This document shows, one piece after another, positions 1 through 7,157 of a stretch of 15,421 nucleotides of DNA (position 1 is the first letter of the stretch; the number at the start of each line of letters is the position of its first letter). The notes below the pieces were generated by a model. It saw only the letters and a list, made by a program, of their open reading frames with translations. It was not told the origin of the DNA and ran no database searches. Both the position numbers and the translations under genes were made by a program. The DNA comes from Lactobacillaceae bacterium (GTDB taxonomy: Bacteria > Bacillota > Bacilli > Lactobacillales > Lactobacillaceae): contig JAITDY010000031.1 of NCBI GenBank assembly GCA_031282325.1, forward strand, positions 1 through 15,421, read 5' to 3'.

Positions 1-72
1 ATTATAAAAAAACTGTATTCATTAGTAAAATTTAAATTGAATTATAGTTTGATTATTAATAAAAATTAACTT

Positions 73-102
73 AAAAAGGTAGAAGTTAACCCCTACCTTT
101 TT
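73..102 (-). terminator. Intrinsic terminator after the TipAS-like gene
   Basis: A perfect 10-bp stem (AAAAAGGTAG at 73-82 pairing with CTACCTTTTT at 93-102) encloses a 10-base loop. Because the stem ends in A/T runs it could work in both directions. It lies about 25 bases beyond the stop codon of the minus-strand gene ending at 126, so it most likely ends that unit. Bases 1-72 are AT-rich and show nothing else I can support. Confidence 0.75.
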
Positions 103-125
103 AATAAAAATTTATAATAATTTAT

Positions 126-542
126 CTATTTTTTATCTTTTTCTTGACTAATAAAATATTCGGCAATATCTTCCATTAAAAATACGGCATCATCACTACC
201 AGTTAATTCCGAATAATAAGCAAAAGTGGCTGTATCTTGGAAACTCTTAATTAAACTCAAATGAGTTTTTTTAGAATAGTGACCAGTAACAGCATTAATC
301 CACTCTTTTTGTAATTCAAAAAAAACTTTTGCAGTTTTGCCTTTATAAGAAAGATCATCTTTCACTATCTCTTTTATCTTGTCAACCATTTGACCGGATA
401 ATTGATTAATTTTACTTAATTTATTATTGCTTAATTCCTCTAATTGTTCCCTAGCATTATTAAAAGCATCTTGTCCAAATTCATTAACTAATTTTTCTTG
501 ATCTTCAATTGAAATATCAATTTTAGTTTCTTCTTTAGACAT
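126..542 (-). CDS. Stand-alone TipAS-like antibiotic-recognition domain protein
   Basis: A 138-residue soluble, mostly helical protein. The C-terminal half (about residues 68-130: KVFFELQKEWINAVTGHYS, then a Y-x-x-x-x-G stretch and FLMEDIAEYF) matches the pattern I know from TipAS domains, the drug-binding module of MerR-family TipA regulators. In TipA this fold traps thiopeptides and other hydrophobic compounds. No MerR DNA-binding domain is present, so the protein would be a binder or sequestrant rather than a regulator; that role is inferred. I chose the ATG at 542 because AGAGG lies six bases upstream; a TTG at 548 falls between that site and the ATG. The start overlaps the end of the DUF1831-like gene by eight bases, so the two are probably translated together. 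The family call rests on pattern memory only. Confidence 0.6.
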   Translation of the reverse strand: MSKEETKIDISIEDQEKLVNEFGQDAFNNAREQLEELSNNKLSKINQLSGQMVDKIKEIVKDDLSYKGKTAKVFFELQKEWINAVTGHYSKKTHLSLIKSFQDTATFAYYSELTGSDDAVFLMEDIAEYFISQEKDKK

Positions 543-876
543 TCTCAACCTCTAAGATATTTTTTTCTTTTAAAGATTCAATAATAAAATTAAATTGCTC
601 TTCAGCAGTAGGATCATCAATTTTTTCTAAATTAATATTTCTATTCTCATTAGCATTAACAACATTTAATTTAAATCCATCCAAGCTACTGTTAAAAGCT
701 ATTTTTAATTTAAATGATTTTTTTTCTCCTAATTCTGGTTGCAATATACCAATGTATTGCCATATATTAGAATTTGGATTTTGGATAAAACCAAAGTCTC
801 TAAGTGAAAAGCTTTTAATTTCTTTTGAAATAGTAAATTTTTTATTATTAAGAATTGTATTAGAACTAAATGCCAT
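535..876 (-). CDS. DUF1831-like protein
   Basis: A 113-residue protein with no signal peptide or membrane segment. The N-terminus (MAFSSNTILNNKKFTISKEI, then KSFSLRDFGF) resembles DUF1831, a family of small proteins of unknown function found in lactobacilli and relatives. The middle looks beta-rich (KSFKLKIAFNSSLDGFKLNV) and the C-terminus is helical (EEQFNFIIESLKEKNIL). The function is unknown and I do not propose one. The gene follows the esterase gene by seven bases and overlaps the TipAS-like gene. A perfect extended -10 box ends six bases before the ATG and no Shine-Dalgarno site is visible, so the transcript may be leaderless. Confidence 0.55.
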   Translation of the reverse strand: MAFSSNTILNNKKFTISKEIKSFSLRDFGFIQNPNSNIWQYIGILQPELGEKKSFKLKIAFNSSLDGFKLNVVNANENRNINLEKIDDPTAEEQFNFIIESLKEKNILEVENV

Positions 877-882
877 ATGTTA

Positions 883-891
883 ATTATACCA
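883..891 (-). promoter_or_regulatory. Extended -10 promoter, possibly leaderless, for the DUF1831-like gene
   Basis: On the minus strand the sequence reads TGGTATAAT, an extended -10 (TGn plus a perfect TATAAT). It overlaps the stop codon of the upstream esterase gene. The -10 ends six bases before the ATG at 876, so initiation about seven bases downstream would place the mRNA 5' end at the start codon. I see no convincing -35 box, which extended -10 promoters can lack. Confidence 0.5.
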
Positions 892-1513
892 ATTCATTTT
901 TAATAATTTTCTTAGACGTGAAAATTTCTTCATTTGTTAATGAATGTTCCCCATTAAATTCATAAATTTCTAGATTATGTCCAGAATTTTCCAATAGACC
1001 CAATAATTGGTGAAAATTTTCGTCAGGGACAATCGGATCATCTTCACCGTGAGAAATAAAAATATTAGATTTTTGATCATTAATTGATACTTTTAATTCT
1101 TCGATCATCATTGGATGATATGCCATTATTTGTTCAAAATGTATTTGATTGCTTAATTCTAAATGTAGAGCAACATTCGCTCCATTACTATAACCAATTA
1201 CATTTAATCTTGGATTTAAATTCAATTCAGAAATTAAGGAATTAACTCTTTTAATCAAAATTGCTTCTTCTCGATATAAAGAATCAATATCAAAATCTCC
1301 TTCTTTGCGACGTTTAAACCAACGATTAATTACCCCATTTTCCTGTACGCGTCCCCTAATACCTAAAATAGGATTTTTCGGATATAAATAACGAGCGATA
1401 TCAATCATTTCTATTTCATCACCACCTGTAGAATGCAACAAAAGGACCGTGTTACGGTCCTTGTTACCATTTAAGTACAAATAATGTAATTTATTATCAA
1501 TAAAATCTATCAT
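884..1513 (-). CDS. MhqD-like alpha/beta hydrolase (carboxylesterase)
   Basis: A 209-residue protein, the usual size for the phospholipase/carboxylesterase group of alpha/beta hydrolases. The nucleophile elbow is G-Y-S-N-G with Ser109, the acid is probably Asp159 in GEDDPIV, and the base is His190 in GEH. An oxyanion-hole-like LLLHSTGG lies at 24-31. It directly follows the ring-cleaving dioxygenase gene with a 17-base gap. That is the mhqO-mhqD pairing known from Bacillus, where these genes belong to a quinone-responsive detoxification regulon. The protein is likely cytoplasmic and acts on ester-type products or electrophile adducts; the substrate is not visible from sequence. No clear Shine-Dalgarno site is seen, so translation may depend on coupling to the upstream gene. 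Catalytic class is well supported, physiological role less so. Confidence 0.75.
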   Translation of the reverse strand: MIDFIDNKLHYLYLNGNKDRNTVLLLHSTGGDEIEMIDIARYLYPKNPILGIRGRVQENGVINRWFKRRKEGDFDIDSLYREEAILIKRVNSLISELNLNPRLNVIGYSNGANVALHLELSNQIHFEQIMAYHPMMIEELKVSINDQKSNIFISHGEDDPIVPDENFHQLLGLLENSGHNLEIYEFNGEHSLTNEEIFTSKKIIKNELV

Positions 1514-1530
1514 TATTATAAGTCTAACAT

Positions 1531-2511
1531 TTAGGCTTTATTTTCATCGCCAGAATTAAAAGGCACCAAATTCTTTTCAATATCTGATCGATAAGGTTCT
1601 AAGAAGGGTGGAAGTTCCAAATGGTGTCCGGCTTCTTCATATGTTTCATCCAAAAGAAAACCTGGGCCGTTAGTTGCTAATTCAAACAAAATCCCCGGCG
1701 TTGGACGGAAGTAATTGCTCTTAAAATAAAAACGATCCACAAATCCTGATTCTTGGAAGCCTAATTCATTTAATCTTTGAATCCAATAATCCAGCGCTTG
1801 TTTGTCGTCGACCAAAAAGGCCAAATGGTGTGGTCCTCCAAAACCTTGAACCCCGCGCGGAATTAAGCGACTTAAGAAAGTAATTACTTGAGCACCATGA
1901 CCTCCATTATTAAATTCGTAGAGGGTAAAGTCACCTTCACGGCCTTTTTCTTCAGCCCCCATTACTGATGTAATAACCGCATCTAATAGTTTTGGATCAT
2001 TAATTGTTAAAAATTCTGGGCCCAATCCCTGAATTGCAAATTGCGGATCAACTTCGGAATCTCTCCATGCAGCATGTGGCTTAGTAATATCATTAAAATG
2101 ATCGTTTTCATCAGAAATTAAAGCGTATCTCTGATCATCAAAATCATAAAAATTAAGATATTTACTACCAAACAATTCCTCAATTTTTTCATCATAACGA
2201 ATGTTAAATTGTTTGAATCTTTCTATCCAATATTCAAATGATGCATCATTTGGAACTCGAAAAGTTGTTTTAGAAATTTCATCAGTACCAAATTGTGCTT
2301 TTTGAATTCCTGGGAAATCAAAAAATGTTAGCACAGAACCGCCAGTACCCATGTCGTCAGTAAAGTATAAATGATAAGTGCGCACATCATCTTGGTTAAC
2401 TGTTTTTTTAATAAGATGCAATCCCATAATATTAGTCCAAAAATTCCAAATTTTTGGAGAATCAGATGTAATTGTTGTTAAGTGGTGAAGACCACGAATT
2501 TCATTTGCCAT
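1531..2511 (-). CDS. mhqO: MhqO-like ring-cleaving dioxygenase (vicinal oxygen chelate family)
   Basis: A 326-residue protein of two tandem glyoxalase/bleomycin-resistance-type (VOC) halves. The N-terminal GLHHLTT (His9/10) and the second-half GPHHLAF (His228/229) and ILFELAT (Glu277) are the expected metal-binding positions. Length and the C-terminal LPPFLEPYR fit the MhqO/YkcA ring-cleaving dioxygenases, linked in Bacillus to breakdown or detoxification of hydroquinones and quinones. It is the first gene of the unit, with the esterase gene following after 17 bases. An AGAGGTAG ribosome site lies upstream of the ATG at 2511, and a promoter with a small inverted repeat fills the 64-base gap to mtnN. 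The actual substrate cannot be told from sequence. Confidence 0.85.
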   Translation of the reverse strand: MANEIRGLHHLTTITSDSPKIWNFWTNIMGLHLIKKTVNQDDVRTYHLYFTDDMGTGGSVLTFFDFPGIQKAQFGTDEISKTTFRVPNDASFEYWIERFKQFNIRYDEKIEELFGSKYLNFYDFDDQRYALISDENDHFNDITKPHAAWRDSEVDPQFAIQGLGPEFLTINDPKLLDAVITSVMGAEEKGREGDFTLYEFNNGGHGAQVITFLSRLIPRGVQGFGGPHHLAFLVDDKQALDYWIQRLNELGFQESGFVDRFYFKSNYFRPTPGILFELATNGPGFLLDETYEEAGHHLELPPFLEPYRSDIEKNLVPFNSGDENKA

Positions 2512-2540
2512 ATTTAAATTTACTACCTCTTTATAAAATA

Positions 2541-2570
2541 ATTATATCTTATTTACTTACTAAAAGTAAG
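2541..2570 (-). promoter_or_regulatory. Promoter and candidate operator of the mhqO-mhqD unit
   Basis: A perfect -10 TATAAT (minus strand, 2541-2546) precedes mhqO. The expected -35 zone lacks a good TTGACA and is occupied by an inverted repeat, CTTAC-n5-GTAAG (2556-2570). A weak -35 overlapped by a palindrome is what a repressor-controlled promoter would look like. In Bacillus the equivalent genes are controlled by the MarR-type MhqR, but this palindrome does not match the MhqR site I know and no regulator gene lies next to it. The repeat could also be a short hairpin just after the mtnN stop codon. Confidence 0.5.
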
Positions 2571-2575
2571 GATAT

Positions 2576-3247
2576 TTAATTATCCATGAACTTAAGTAAT
2601 AAATCGGCAGATTTAATTCCAGCCGTAACTACAAATTCATCAAATGATTCGCTTGCTCCACCGTCAGCCTTATCAGATATTGATCTAATTACGACAAATG
2701 GTTTTTTAAATTGTAAAGCTACTTGAGCAATAGCAGCACTTTCCATTTCTACCGCCAATGCATTTGGAAAATATTTTAAAATTTGATGTTTTCTTTCTCC
2801 ATTTACAAAAGAATCTCCTGAAACAATCAACCCGCTTTTAATGTCTGGTTCAATTTCTATTAATTTTTGAATAGTTTTGATATCTGAATCAAAAAATAAC
2901 GGTTGTTTTGGCATCTGACCATATTGATAACCAAAAGCAGTATTATCGGCATCGTGATATGCAGTAGTGGTACCAATTACTGTATCACCAACTTCTAAAT
3001 CTTGGTTCAAGGCTCCTGCCGACCCCGTATTAATCAATAAATCGATATTATACTTTTCAATTAACAACGTAGCCGCTAAAGCAGCTTGAACTTTTCCAAT
3101 ACCAGACTCCGTTAAAATAACATCGTTATTTTGATAAAAACCTTCTGTAAAAATTTGGCCAGCATACTCAGCTTCGCTATTTATAGAAAGTTTTTCAACA
3201 ATTCTTCTTTTTTCTTCTTCCATCGGAGTTATTATTCCAATTTTCAT
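2576..3247 (-). CDS. mtnN: 5'-methylthioadenosine/S-adenosylhomocysteine nucleosidase
   Basis: A 223-residue protein, normal length for MtnN (Pfs). It hydrolyses methylthioadenosine and S-adenosylhomocysteine to adenine plus the thio-sugar; the SAH product feeds LuxS and the methyl cycle. Seen in sequence: the N-terminal IGIITPMEEE with the catalytic-region glutamates, the NTGSAGAL purine-binding loop, VEMESAA with the ribose-binding Glu, and SDKADGG with the Asp that protonates N7. The start overlaps the preceding oxidoreductase frame by four bases (ATGA), with AAAGG just upstream, so translation is coupled. It is the last gene of the riboswitch-headed unit, and making adenine from MTA fits a purine-salvage grouping. 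Confidence in the function is high. Confidence 0.93.
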   Translation of the reverse strand: MKIGIITPMEEEKRRIVEKLSINSEAEYAGQIFTEGFYQNNDVILTESGIGKVQAALAATLLIEKYNIDLLINTGSAGALNQDLEVGDTVIGTTTAYHDADNTAFGYQYGQMPKQPLFFDSDIKTIQKLIEIEPDIKSGLIVSGDSFVNGERKHQILKYFPNALAVEMESAAIAQVALQFKKPFVVIRSISDKADGGASESFDEFVVTAGIKSADLLLKFMDN

Positions 3248-4387
3248 ATCATATTACCTTTCTGATCATATAAAATTTTCCATGGCTGACTAGCATCAAA
3301 GCCGGGATCTGTAACATAAGTTAAACCACGTTTGAAACGGGTTTCCAGCCATTTTGATAGTGAAGGACTAATCGCAAGTAAATCATAGTCACTCTTAGAC
3401 AAGGCATATCTAATTGCCAATTCTTCACCATTTTTTACTTTATTAACCCAGTTTGGGTCAATAATAAGCTGTCGTGCCATGGCAACTAAGTCAATTCCTA
3501 AATTAAGTGCTTTTTGAGCATCATTTGGTGTTTTGACCATTCCAGCTACAATTAAAGCAATGTTTTTTGGCAACTCATTTTTAAAAAGTTGAGCAATTGG
3601 AGTTTGAATATCCTTATTTTTAAATGGGGTTTGATCAAATTTTAATAAAGATAAGTGAATATAATGTATTCCTAATTCAGATAGTTTCAATGCAGCATAC
3701 AAAGTTTCGTTAATTCTTAATCCATCTTCCATAGGTTCTTCAGGACTTAAACGATATCCAACAATAAAATCTTTACGATTATTTTTTTCAGTTATTTCAA
3801 TTACTTTTTTGACAACTTCTTTTGGTAATCTTAATCGTCCATCAATATCACCACCCCATTTATCGTTCCTTTTATTAGTTGACGGTGACAAAAATTGTTG
3901 CAAAAGATATAAATTTGCGCCATGAATTTCAACCCCGTCAAAACCAGCATTAATCGCTAATTGAGTCGCATTGCCAAAATCATCAATTAACTGTAAGATT
4001 TCTTCTTCTGTTAATTCTCTAGGAATTACTTTACTTTTGTATCCAGCAATAGCTGAGGCAGATATTGGCCGATGCCCTCTTAAAATTTCTGGAGTAGTTT
4101 TTAAACCAGCACTAAATATCTGCAAAATGGCTTTATTACCATTTAATTTAATCGCACTAGATAATTTTTTTAAACTAGATAAATGTTTTTCAGACATTGC
4201 TCCTACCTGTCCTTCAAAACCTTTTCCTAATTCATTTATATATGCAACTTCAGAAATAATTAATCCCGGTCCATTGGAACGAAGGCGATAATATCGTTCT
4301 TCAATATCGGTAATATTTCCATCTTCATAACTAGAACGTAATGTTGTTGTTTGAAAATGTAAAAGCTTTTAAAAAATCATAGTCCAT
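3244..4387 (-). pseudogene. Old-yellow-enzyme NADH:flavin oxidoreductase, broken near its 5' end
   Basis: This looks like a FMN-dependent OYE-family oxidoreductase with a decayed start. The probable original ATG at 4387 begins MDYDFLKAFTFSNN, the usual N-terminal strand of the family, but that frame stops at 4331. The main frame is open from 4368 and carries TTTLRSSYEDG, then ITDIEERYYRLRSNGPGL and GKGFEGQVGA before the next Met at 4197. The family segment around NRIVMAPM, which contacts FMN, is missing between the two frames, so about 14 codons appear deleted together with a frameshift at a CAACAACA tract (about 4345-4352). The rest is well kept: QIFSAG, EIHGAN with His92/Asn95 (counted from 4197), LSPSTNKRNDKWGG, and a phosphate-binding GMVKTPNDAQ. 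Starting at 4197 would give 317 residues lacking the first strand and part of the FMN site, so activity is doubtful. It sits two bases after the permease gene and overlaps mtnN. Confidence 0.75.
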
Positions 4388-4389
4388 TT

Positions 4390-5814
4390 TTAAGCTGCAA
4401 TTCTAAATGCAATTAAAATAAAGTTTAACAGGAATAATAAGGAAATAGCAATAATTACAATATTTAATTCTTTAAATTTTCCTTTAATAATTTTAATAAT
4501 TATATAGAAAATAAATCCAGCAGCAATTCCATAAGAGATTGAATAGCTAAAAGCCATAAAAATACTAATGAAAAAGGCTGGAATTGCTACTTCGATATCA
4601 TCCCAAGCTATTTTTTTAATTTCGCTCATCATCATAATTCCAACTAAAATTAATATTGGTGCCGTAGCTGAAGAAGGGATAACAGAGATTAAAGGTGATA
4701 GTAGAATCATTAATAAAAATCCAATTGCTGTCACAACATTAGATAGCCCAGTTCGGCCACCAGCAGCCACTCCCGATGCTGATTCAATAAAAGTAGTTGT
4801 ATTGGAAGTTCCTAATACACCAGCTGCTGTAGTTGTAACAGTATCTGCCAATAATGCACGATCCATTTTAGTGGAAAAATCTAAATTTTTGTTTTCAATA
4901 AATTCTTTTTGATCTTTTTCAGAAAAAATGTTTGTTTGTTCACCGATTCCAATTAAAGTACCGATTGCATCAAAAAGGCCCGTTAGTCCCATTGCGAATA
5001 CCGTAGCAATTACTAAAGAAATATCTTTTGCATTATCGAATAAACTAGTAATGCCATTTTTTGAAAAGCCAGCACCGACTACGGTTTTAAAATCTATAAA
5101 TGATTGCGCGATCGATGAAGACCAATTAATTTGAACATTAGTTACTCCCATCGGAATTCCAATTAATGTAGTAATAATCATAGCAATCAAAAAGGAACCC
5201 GGCACTTTTCTAACAACTAAAGCAATTAAAATAATTAATCCAATTAAAGAAAGCAGTGCTGTTGAATTATTAAAATTAGCAAGTGTTGGTGTAACTCCAC
5301 CATTTGCGGTCATGCTGGGAGTATTTAGTCCATTTATTACGTTTGCTTTTTCAACAATAAAATTAATAAATCCTGCATTTTTCAAACCAATATAAGTAAC
5401 AAAAATTCCAATTCCAGATGCAATTGCGGCTTTTAATTCGTTTGGAATGGCTTTAACAATTGCTCTTCTACCATGTGTGAGCGTAATAATTAAATCTACA
5501 ACCCCAACTAGAAAAACAATTCCAAGTGCCTGTTGCCACTTAAATGAGAACCCAAATACAATTGTATACACGAAATATGCTTGCATTCCAATGCCCGGAG
5601 CAATAGCGAAAGGCACGTTAGCAAAAAGTCCCATAAATAAGGTGCCTAAAGTAGATACTAATATCGCCGCAATAAATATGCCACCTTTCGGCATACCTGT
5701 TTGTCCTAGGATTTGAGGATTTAGAAAAAAGATATATGCCATCGATAAAAAGGTTGTTATTCCGGCAAAAATCTCAGTTCTGATTGTGGTGTTATTTTCT
5801 TTTAATTTAAACAT
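4390..5814 (-). CDS. NCS2-family purine permease (hypoxanthine/guanine type)
   Basis: A 474-residue integral membrane protein with about 12 hydrophobic segments. It takes up purine bases, coupled to ions, across the cytoplasmic membrane. Hallmarks of the AzgA/PbuG/PbuO branch of NCS2 are visible: FANVPFAIAPGIGMQAYF at 64-81, FDAIGTLIG at 281-289, and LGTSNTTTFIESASG from 334 continuing into VAAGGRTGL. The length is normal and both ends look complete. An AAGGA site lies upstream of the ATG at 5814. It is headed by a guanine-type riboswitch with a terminator, so high guanine or hypoxanthine should shut it off. It is the first gene of a unit that continues into the broken oxidoreductase and mtnN. 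Sequence alone does not separate guanine from hypoxanthine or adenine preference; the riboswitch suggests guanine/hypoxanthine. Confidence 0.9.
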   Translation of the reverse strand: MFKLKENNTTIRTEIFAGITTFLSMAYIFFLNPQILGQTGMPKGGIFIAAILVSTLGTLFMGLFANVPFAIAPGIGMQAYFVYTIVFGFSFKWQQALGIVFLVGVVDLIITLTHGRRAIVKAIPNELKAAIASGIGIFVTYIGLKNAGFINFIVEKANVINGLNTPSMTANGGVTPTLANFNNSTALLSLIGLIILIALVVRKVPGSFLIAMIITTLIGIPMGVTNVQINWSSSIAQSFIDFKTVVGAGFSKNGITSLFDNAKDISLVIATVFAMGLTGLFDAIGTLIGIGEQTNIFSEKDQKEFIENKNLDFSTKMDRALLADTVTTTAAGVLGTSNTTTFIESASGVAAGGRTGLSNVVTAIGFLLMILLSPLISVIPSSATAPILILVGIMMMSEIKKIAWDDIEVAIPAFFISIFMAFSYSISYGIAAGFIFYIIIKIIKGKFKELNIVIIAISLLFLLNFILIAFRIAA

Positions 5815-5857
5815 CTAATGAAATTCCTTGTTTTTTTATATTTTTTTATTTATGTAC

Positions 5858-5896
5858 AAAAAAATCGATTCGAAAATGGGGGAATCGAATCGATTT
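5858..5896 (-). terminator. Riboswitch-controlled intrinsic terminator
   Basis: A 12-bp perfect stem (5862-5873 with 5885-5896; AAATCGATTCGA) is followed on the minus strand by a run of seven T. It lies between the purine aptamer and the permease start. Seven bases of the aptamer's closing-helix 3' strand (ATCGAAT, 5914-5920) are complementary to ATTCGAT inside the terminator arm (5884-5890), so an antiterminator can form when the aptamer is empty. This gives an OFF switch in the presence of ligand. Confidence 0.85.
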
Positions 5897-5916
5897 ATAT
5901 AAAAATAAATTTAATT

Positions 5917-5980
5917 CGATAGTCTCCATATTTTGGCATGGAGGTAGAAACTTGCTCACCATTAACGAGCGATTATATCG
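5917..5980 (-). promoter_or_regulatory. Purine riboswitch aptamer, guanine type
   Basis: The minus strand reads CGATATAATCG at the 5' end and GGAGACTATCG at the 3' end, closing helix P1. Between them are the P2 hairpin (GCTC with loop GTTAATGG), the invariant core AGTTTCTACC and the P3 hairpin (TCCAT/ATGGA). This matches the three-way-junction purine riboswitch. The base that pairs with the ligand (position 74 in the xpt numbering) is C, encoded by the g at 5922, which predicts guanine/hypoxanthine rather than adenine. It sits between a consensus promoter and a terminator upstream of a purine permease. Confidence 0.93.
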
Positions 5981-5987
5981 TGCTAAT

Positions 5988-6016
5988 ATTATAAAAAATT
6001 ATCCAATAAATGTCAA
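5988..6016 (-). promoter_or_regulatory. Consensus promoter of the riboswitch-permease unit
   Basis: On the minus strand TTGACA (6011-6016) and TATAAT (5988-5993) are both perfect and are separated by 17 bases. Transcription should start a few bases upstream of the purine aptamer. A promoter this strong fits control by attenuation rather than at initiation. Confidence 0.9.
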
Positions 6017-6242
6017 TATTAATTGTGTTTAAGTGAGGCGTATACGTTCAATGTAATCATTTGCTAGTATCTGCTTCATAAGTCAGATTTTGATGATAAG
6101 TTTGTTCATTAAACACACAAGATTTTTCAATTATCCTAGTGGTACAGAATTGAATCAATTATTTTTAGTTATTAACAAGGACTTTTTTAAAATCTTTGTA
6201 TCAACAATGGAATCCGTCATATTAAAACTGAATACACGTTAA

Positions 6243-6275
6243 CTACGATTGGCAGAAGCCTTTTACCAATCGTAG
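6243..6275. repeat. Perfect 10-bp hairpin in non-coding DNA
   Basis: CTACGATTGG (6243-6252) and CCAATCGTAG (6266-6275) form a perfect 10-bp stem around a 13-base loop. No T-run follows on either strand, so it is not a standard terminator. No gene overlaps it. Confidence 0.7.
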
Positions 6276-6289
6276 ATAGTATGGTTAGA

Positions 6290-6349
6290 TGGGTGAACAA
6301 TATAACAACAATCACGTTGAAAATTAAGCTTATCTTATATGTTCGCCCA
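6290..6349. repeat. Imperfect inverted repeat pair
   Basis: TGGGTGAACAATATAA (6290-6305) and TTATATGTTCGCCCA (6335-6349) are inverted copies differing by one substitution and one inserted base, about 29 bases apart. They could form a stem-loop or be the ends of a very small non-autonomous element. No target-site duplication was recognised. Confidence 0.5.
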
Positions 6350-6367
6350 AATATCGAAAAATAAAAA

Positions 6368-6465
6368 CTAACTAATAATGAATGCAAAAAAATATTTAAT
6401 ACAAAAAAGAATGAATTGCTTCATTCTTTTAATAAGCTATTGAATTTTAACGCTAACTAATAATG
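6368..6465. repeat. 13-bp direct repeat flanking a terminator
   Basis: CTAACTAATAATG occurs at 6368-6380 and again at 6453-6465, on either side of the terminator hairpin. The copies are AT-rich and short, so chance cannot be excluded. They may mark an old duplication or slippage event. Confidence 0.45.
6404..6430 (-). terminator. Terminator of the secreted-peptide/ABC operon
   Basis: An 11-bp perfect stem (AAAAGAATGAA at 6405-6415 with TTCATTCTTTT at 6420-6430) has a four-base loop and runs into T on the minus strand. It lies about 80 bases after the stop codon of the ATPase gene and should end that operon. It could also act weakly on the plus strand. Confidence 0.8.
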
Positions 6466-6512
6466 GAGTAATTGCTAATATTTTATCCAAATTTCTATAA
6501 GAGTAGTACCGG

Positions 6513-7157
6513 TTATATTTGTGTTAACTCAATTAATTGATTTTTATTTACTTCAAATATTTGGTCTACAATTTCTAAAAATTTATCATCATGAGACGCA
6601 ATTAAAATAATTTTATTTGGACTTTTTTCTTTTAATAATATTCGCTTTAAAACATCGATATTAATTTGATCTAAATTATTAGTAGGTTCATCCAATATTA
6701 ATATTTTAGATTCTTTCACTAAAGCTCTAATTAAATTAATTCTTTGTTTTTGTCCACCAGAAAGTTTGCTAATTTTTTTCTTGTATAAATCAGAAATACT
6801 AAATATTTCCATTAATTTTTCCATTTTTTCTTCGTTAATATCTTGAATAACATTGAGGTTTTCTTTAACTAACCAATCATCAATTAATAATGTGTCCTGC
6901 GTTGCATATGCAATATGCTTACCACGAAATTTAGCAAAATCAGTTTCACTTAAATTGTCAATTCTTTGATTTTCAAAATATATTTCTCCTGAATCAATTG
7001 TTTTTAAGCCAGAAATAATATCGAAAAATGTTGATTTTCCAATTCCACTAGCTCCTTTGATGCCGATTATTTGATTATCCAAAAATTGCGTATTAAGATT
7101 GTCGAAAATAAGTTTATTTTTATAAACTTTCGATACATTAATTATTTCAATCTTCAT
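6513..7157 (-). CDS. ABC transporter ATP-binding protein of a bacteriocin-type exporter/immunity system
   Basis: A 214-residue single-domain ABC ATPase. It shows Walker A GASGIGKST (35-43), Q-loop Gln87, signature LSGGQ (132-136), Walker B ILILDEPT (152-159) and H-loop His189. Its small size, without extra domains, fits the MacB/LolD-like class, which includes the ATPases found beside lactococcin-972-type bacteriocins. I placed the start at the ATG at 7157. Upstream TTG and GTG codons would add a few residues (VKCL) that do not fit the family start, while MKIEIINVSKVY does. The gene overlaps the end of the FtsX-like permease gene by 11 bases, so the two proteins are very likely made together as one complex. 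The transported molecule is not visible from sequence; context suggests the secreted peptide encoded at the head of the operon. Confidence 0.85.
   Translation of the reverse strand: MKIEIINVSKVYKNKLIFDNLNTQFLDNQIIGIKGASGIGKSTFFDIISGLKTIDSGEIYFENQRIDNLSETDFAKFRGKHIAYATQDTLLIDDWLVKENLNVIQDINEEKMEKLMEIFSISDLYKKKISKLSGGQKQRINLIRALVKESKILILDEPTNNLDQINIDVLKRILLKEKSPNKIILIASHDDKFLEIVDQIFEVNKNQLIELTQI

Larger units (their letters stand above)
6017..6404. other. Long non-coding stretch with hairpins
   Basis: Together with 6431-6512, this part of the roughly 500-base gap between the purine unit and the ABC-transporter operon shows no supportable coding frame on either strand. It contains a 10-bp hairpin (6243-6275), a longer-range inverted repeat (6290-6349) and one copy of a 13-bp direct repeat. 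It could be a small-RNA locus, the remains of a mobile element, or a junction left by acquisition of the neighbouring operon. None of these is shown by the sequence. Confidence 0.5.

Noticed and set aside
543..548. TTG start at 548 for the TipAS-like gene
   Set aside because: The AGAGG ribosome site is correctly spaced for the ATG at 542 and too close to 548.
3971..4291. Plus-strand open frame opposite the oxidoreductase
   Set aside because: It lies antisense to clear OYE-family coding sequence, has no ribosome site and shows no recognisable protein features.
4568..5716. Several plus-strand open frames opposite the purine permease
   Set aside because: They are antisense shadows of a complete, well-conserved NCS2 permease.
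6243..6275. Terminator
   Set aside because: The stem is good, but no T-run follows on either strand and no gene ends nearby.
6017..6512. Intact insertion sequence or transposase remnant
   Set aside because: Neither strand gives a frame with recognisable transposase motifs, and no target duplication could be assigned.
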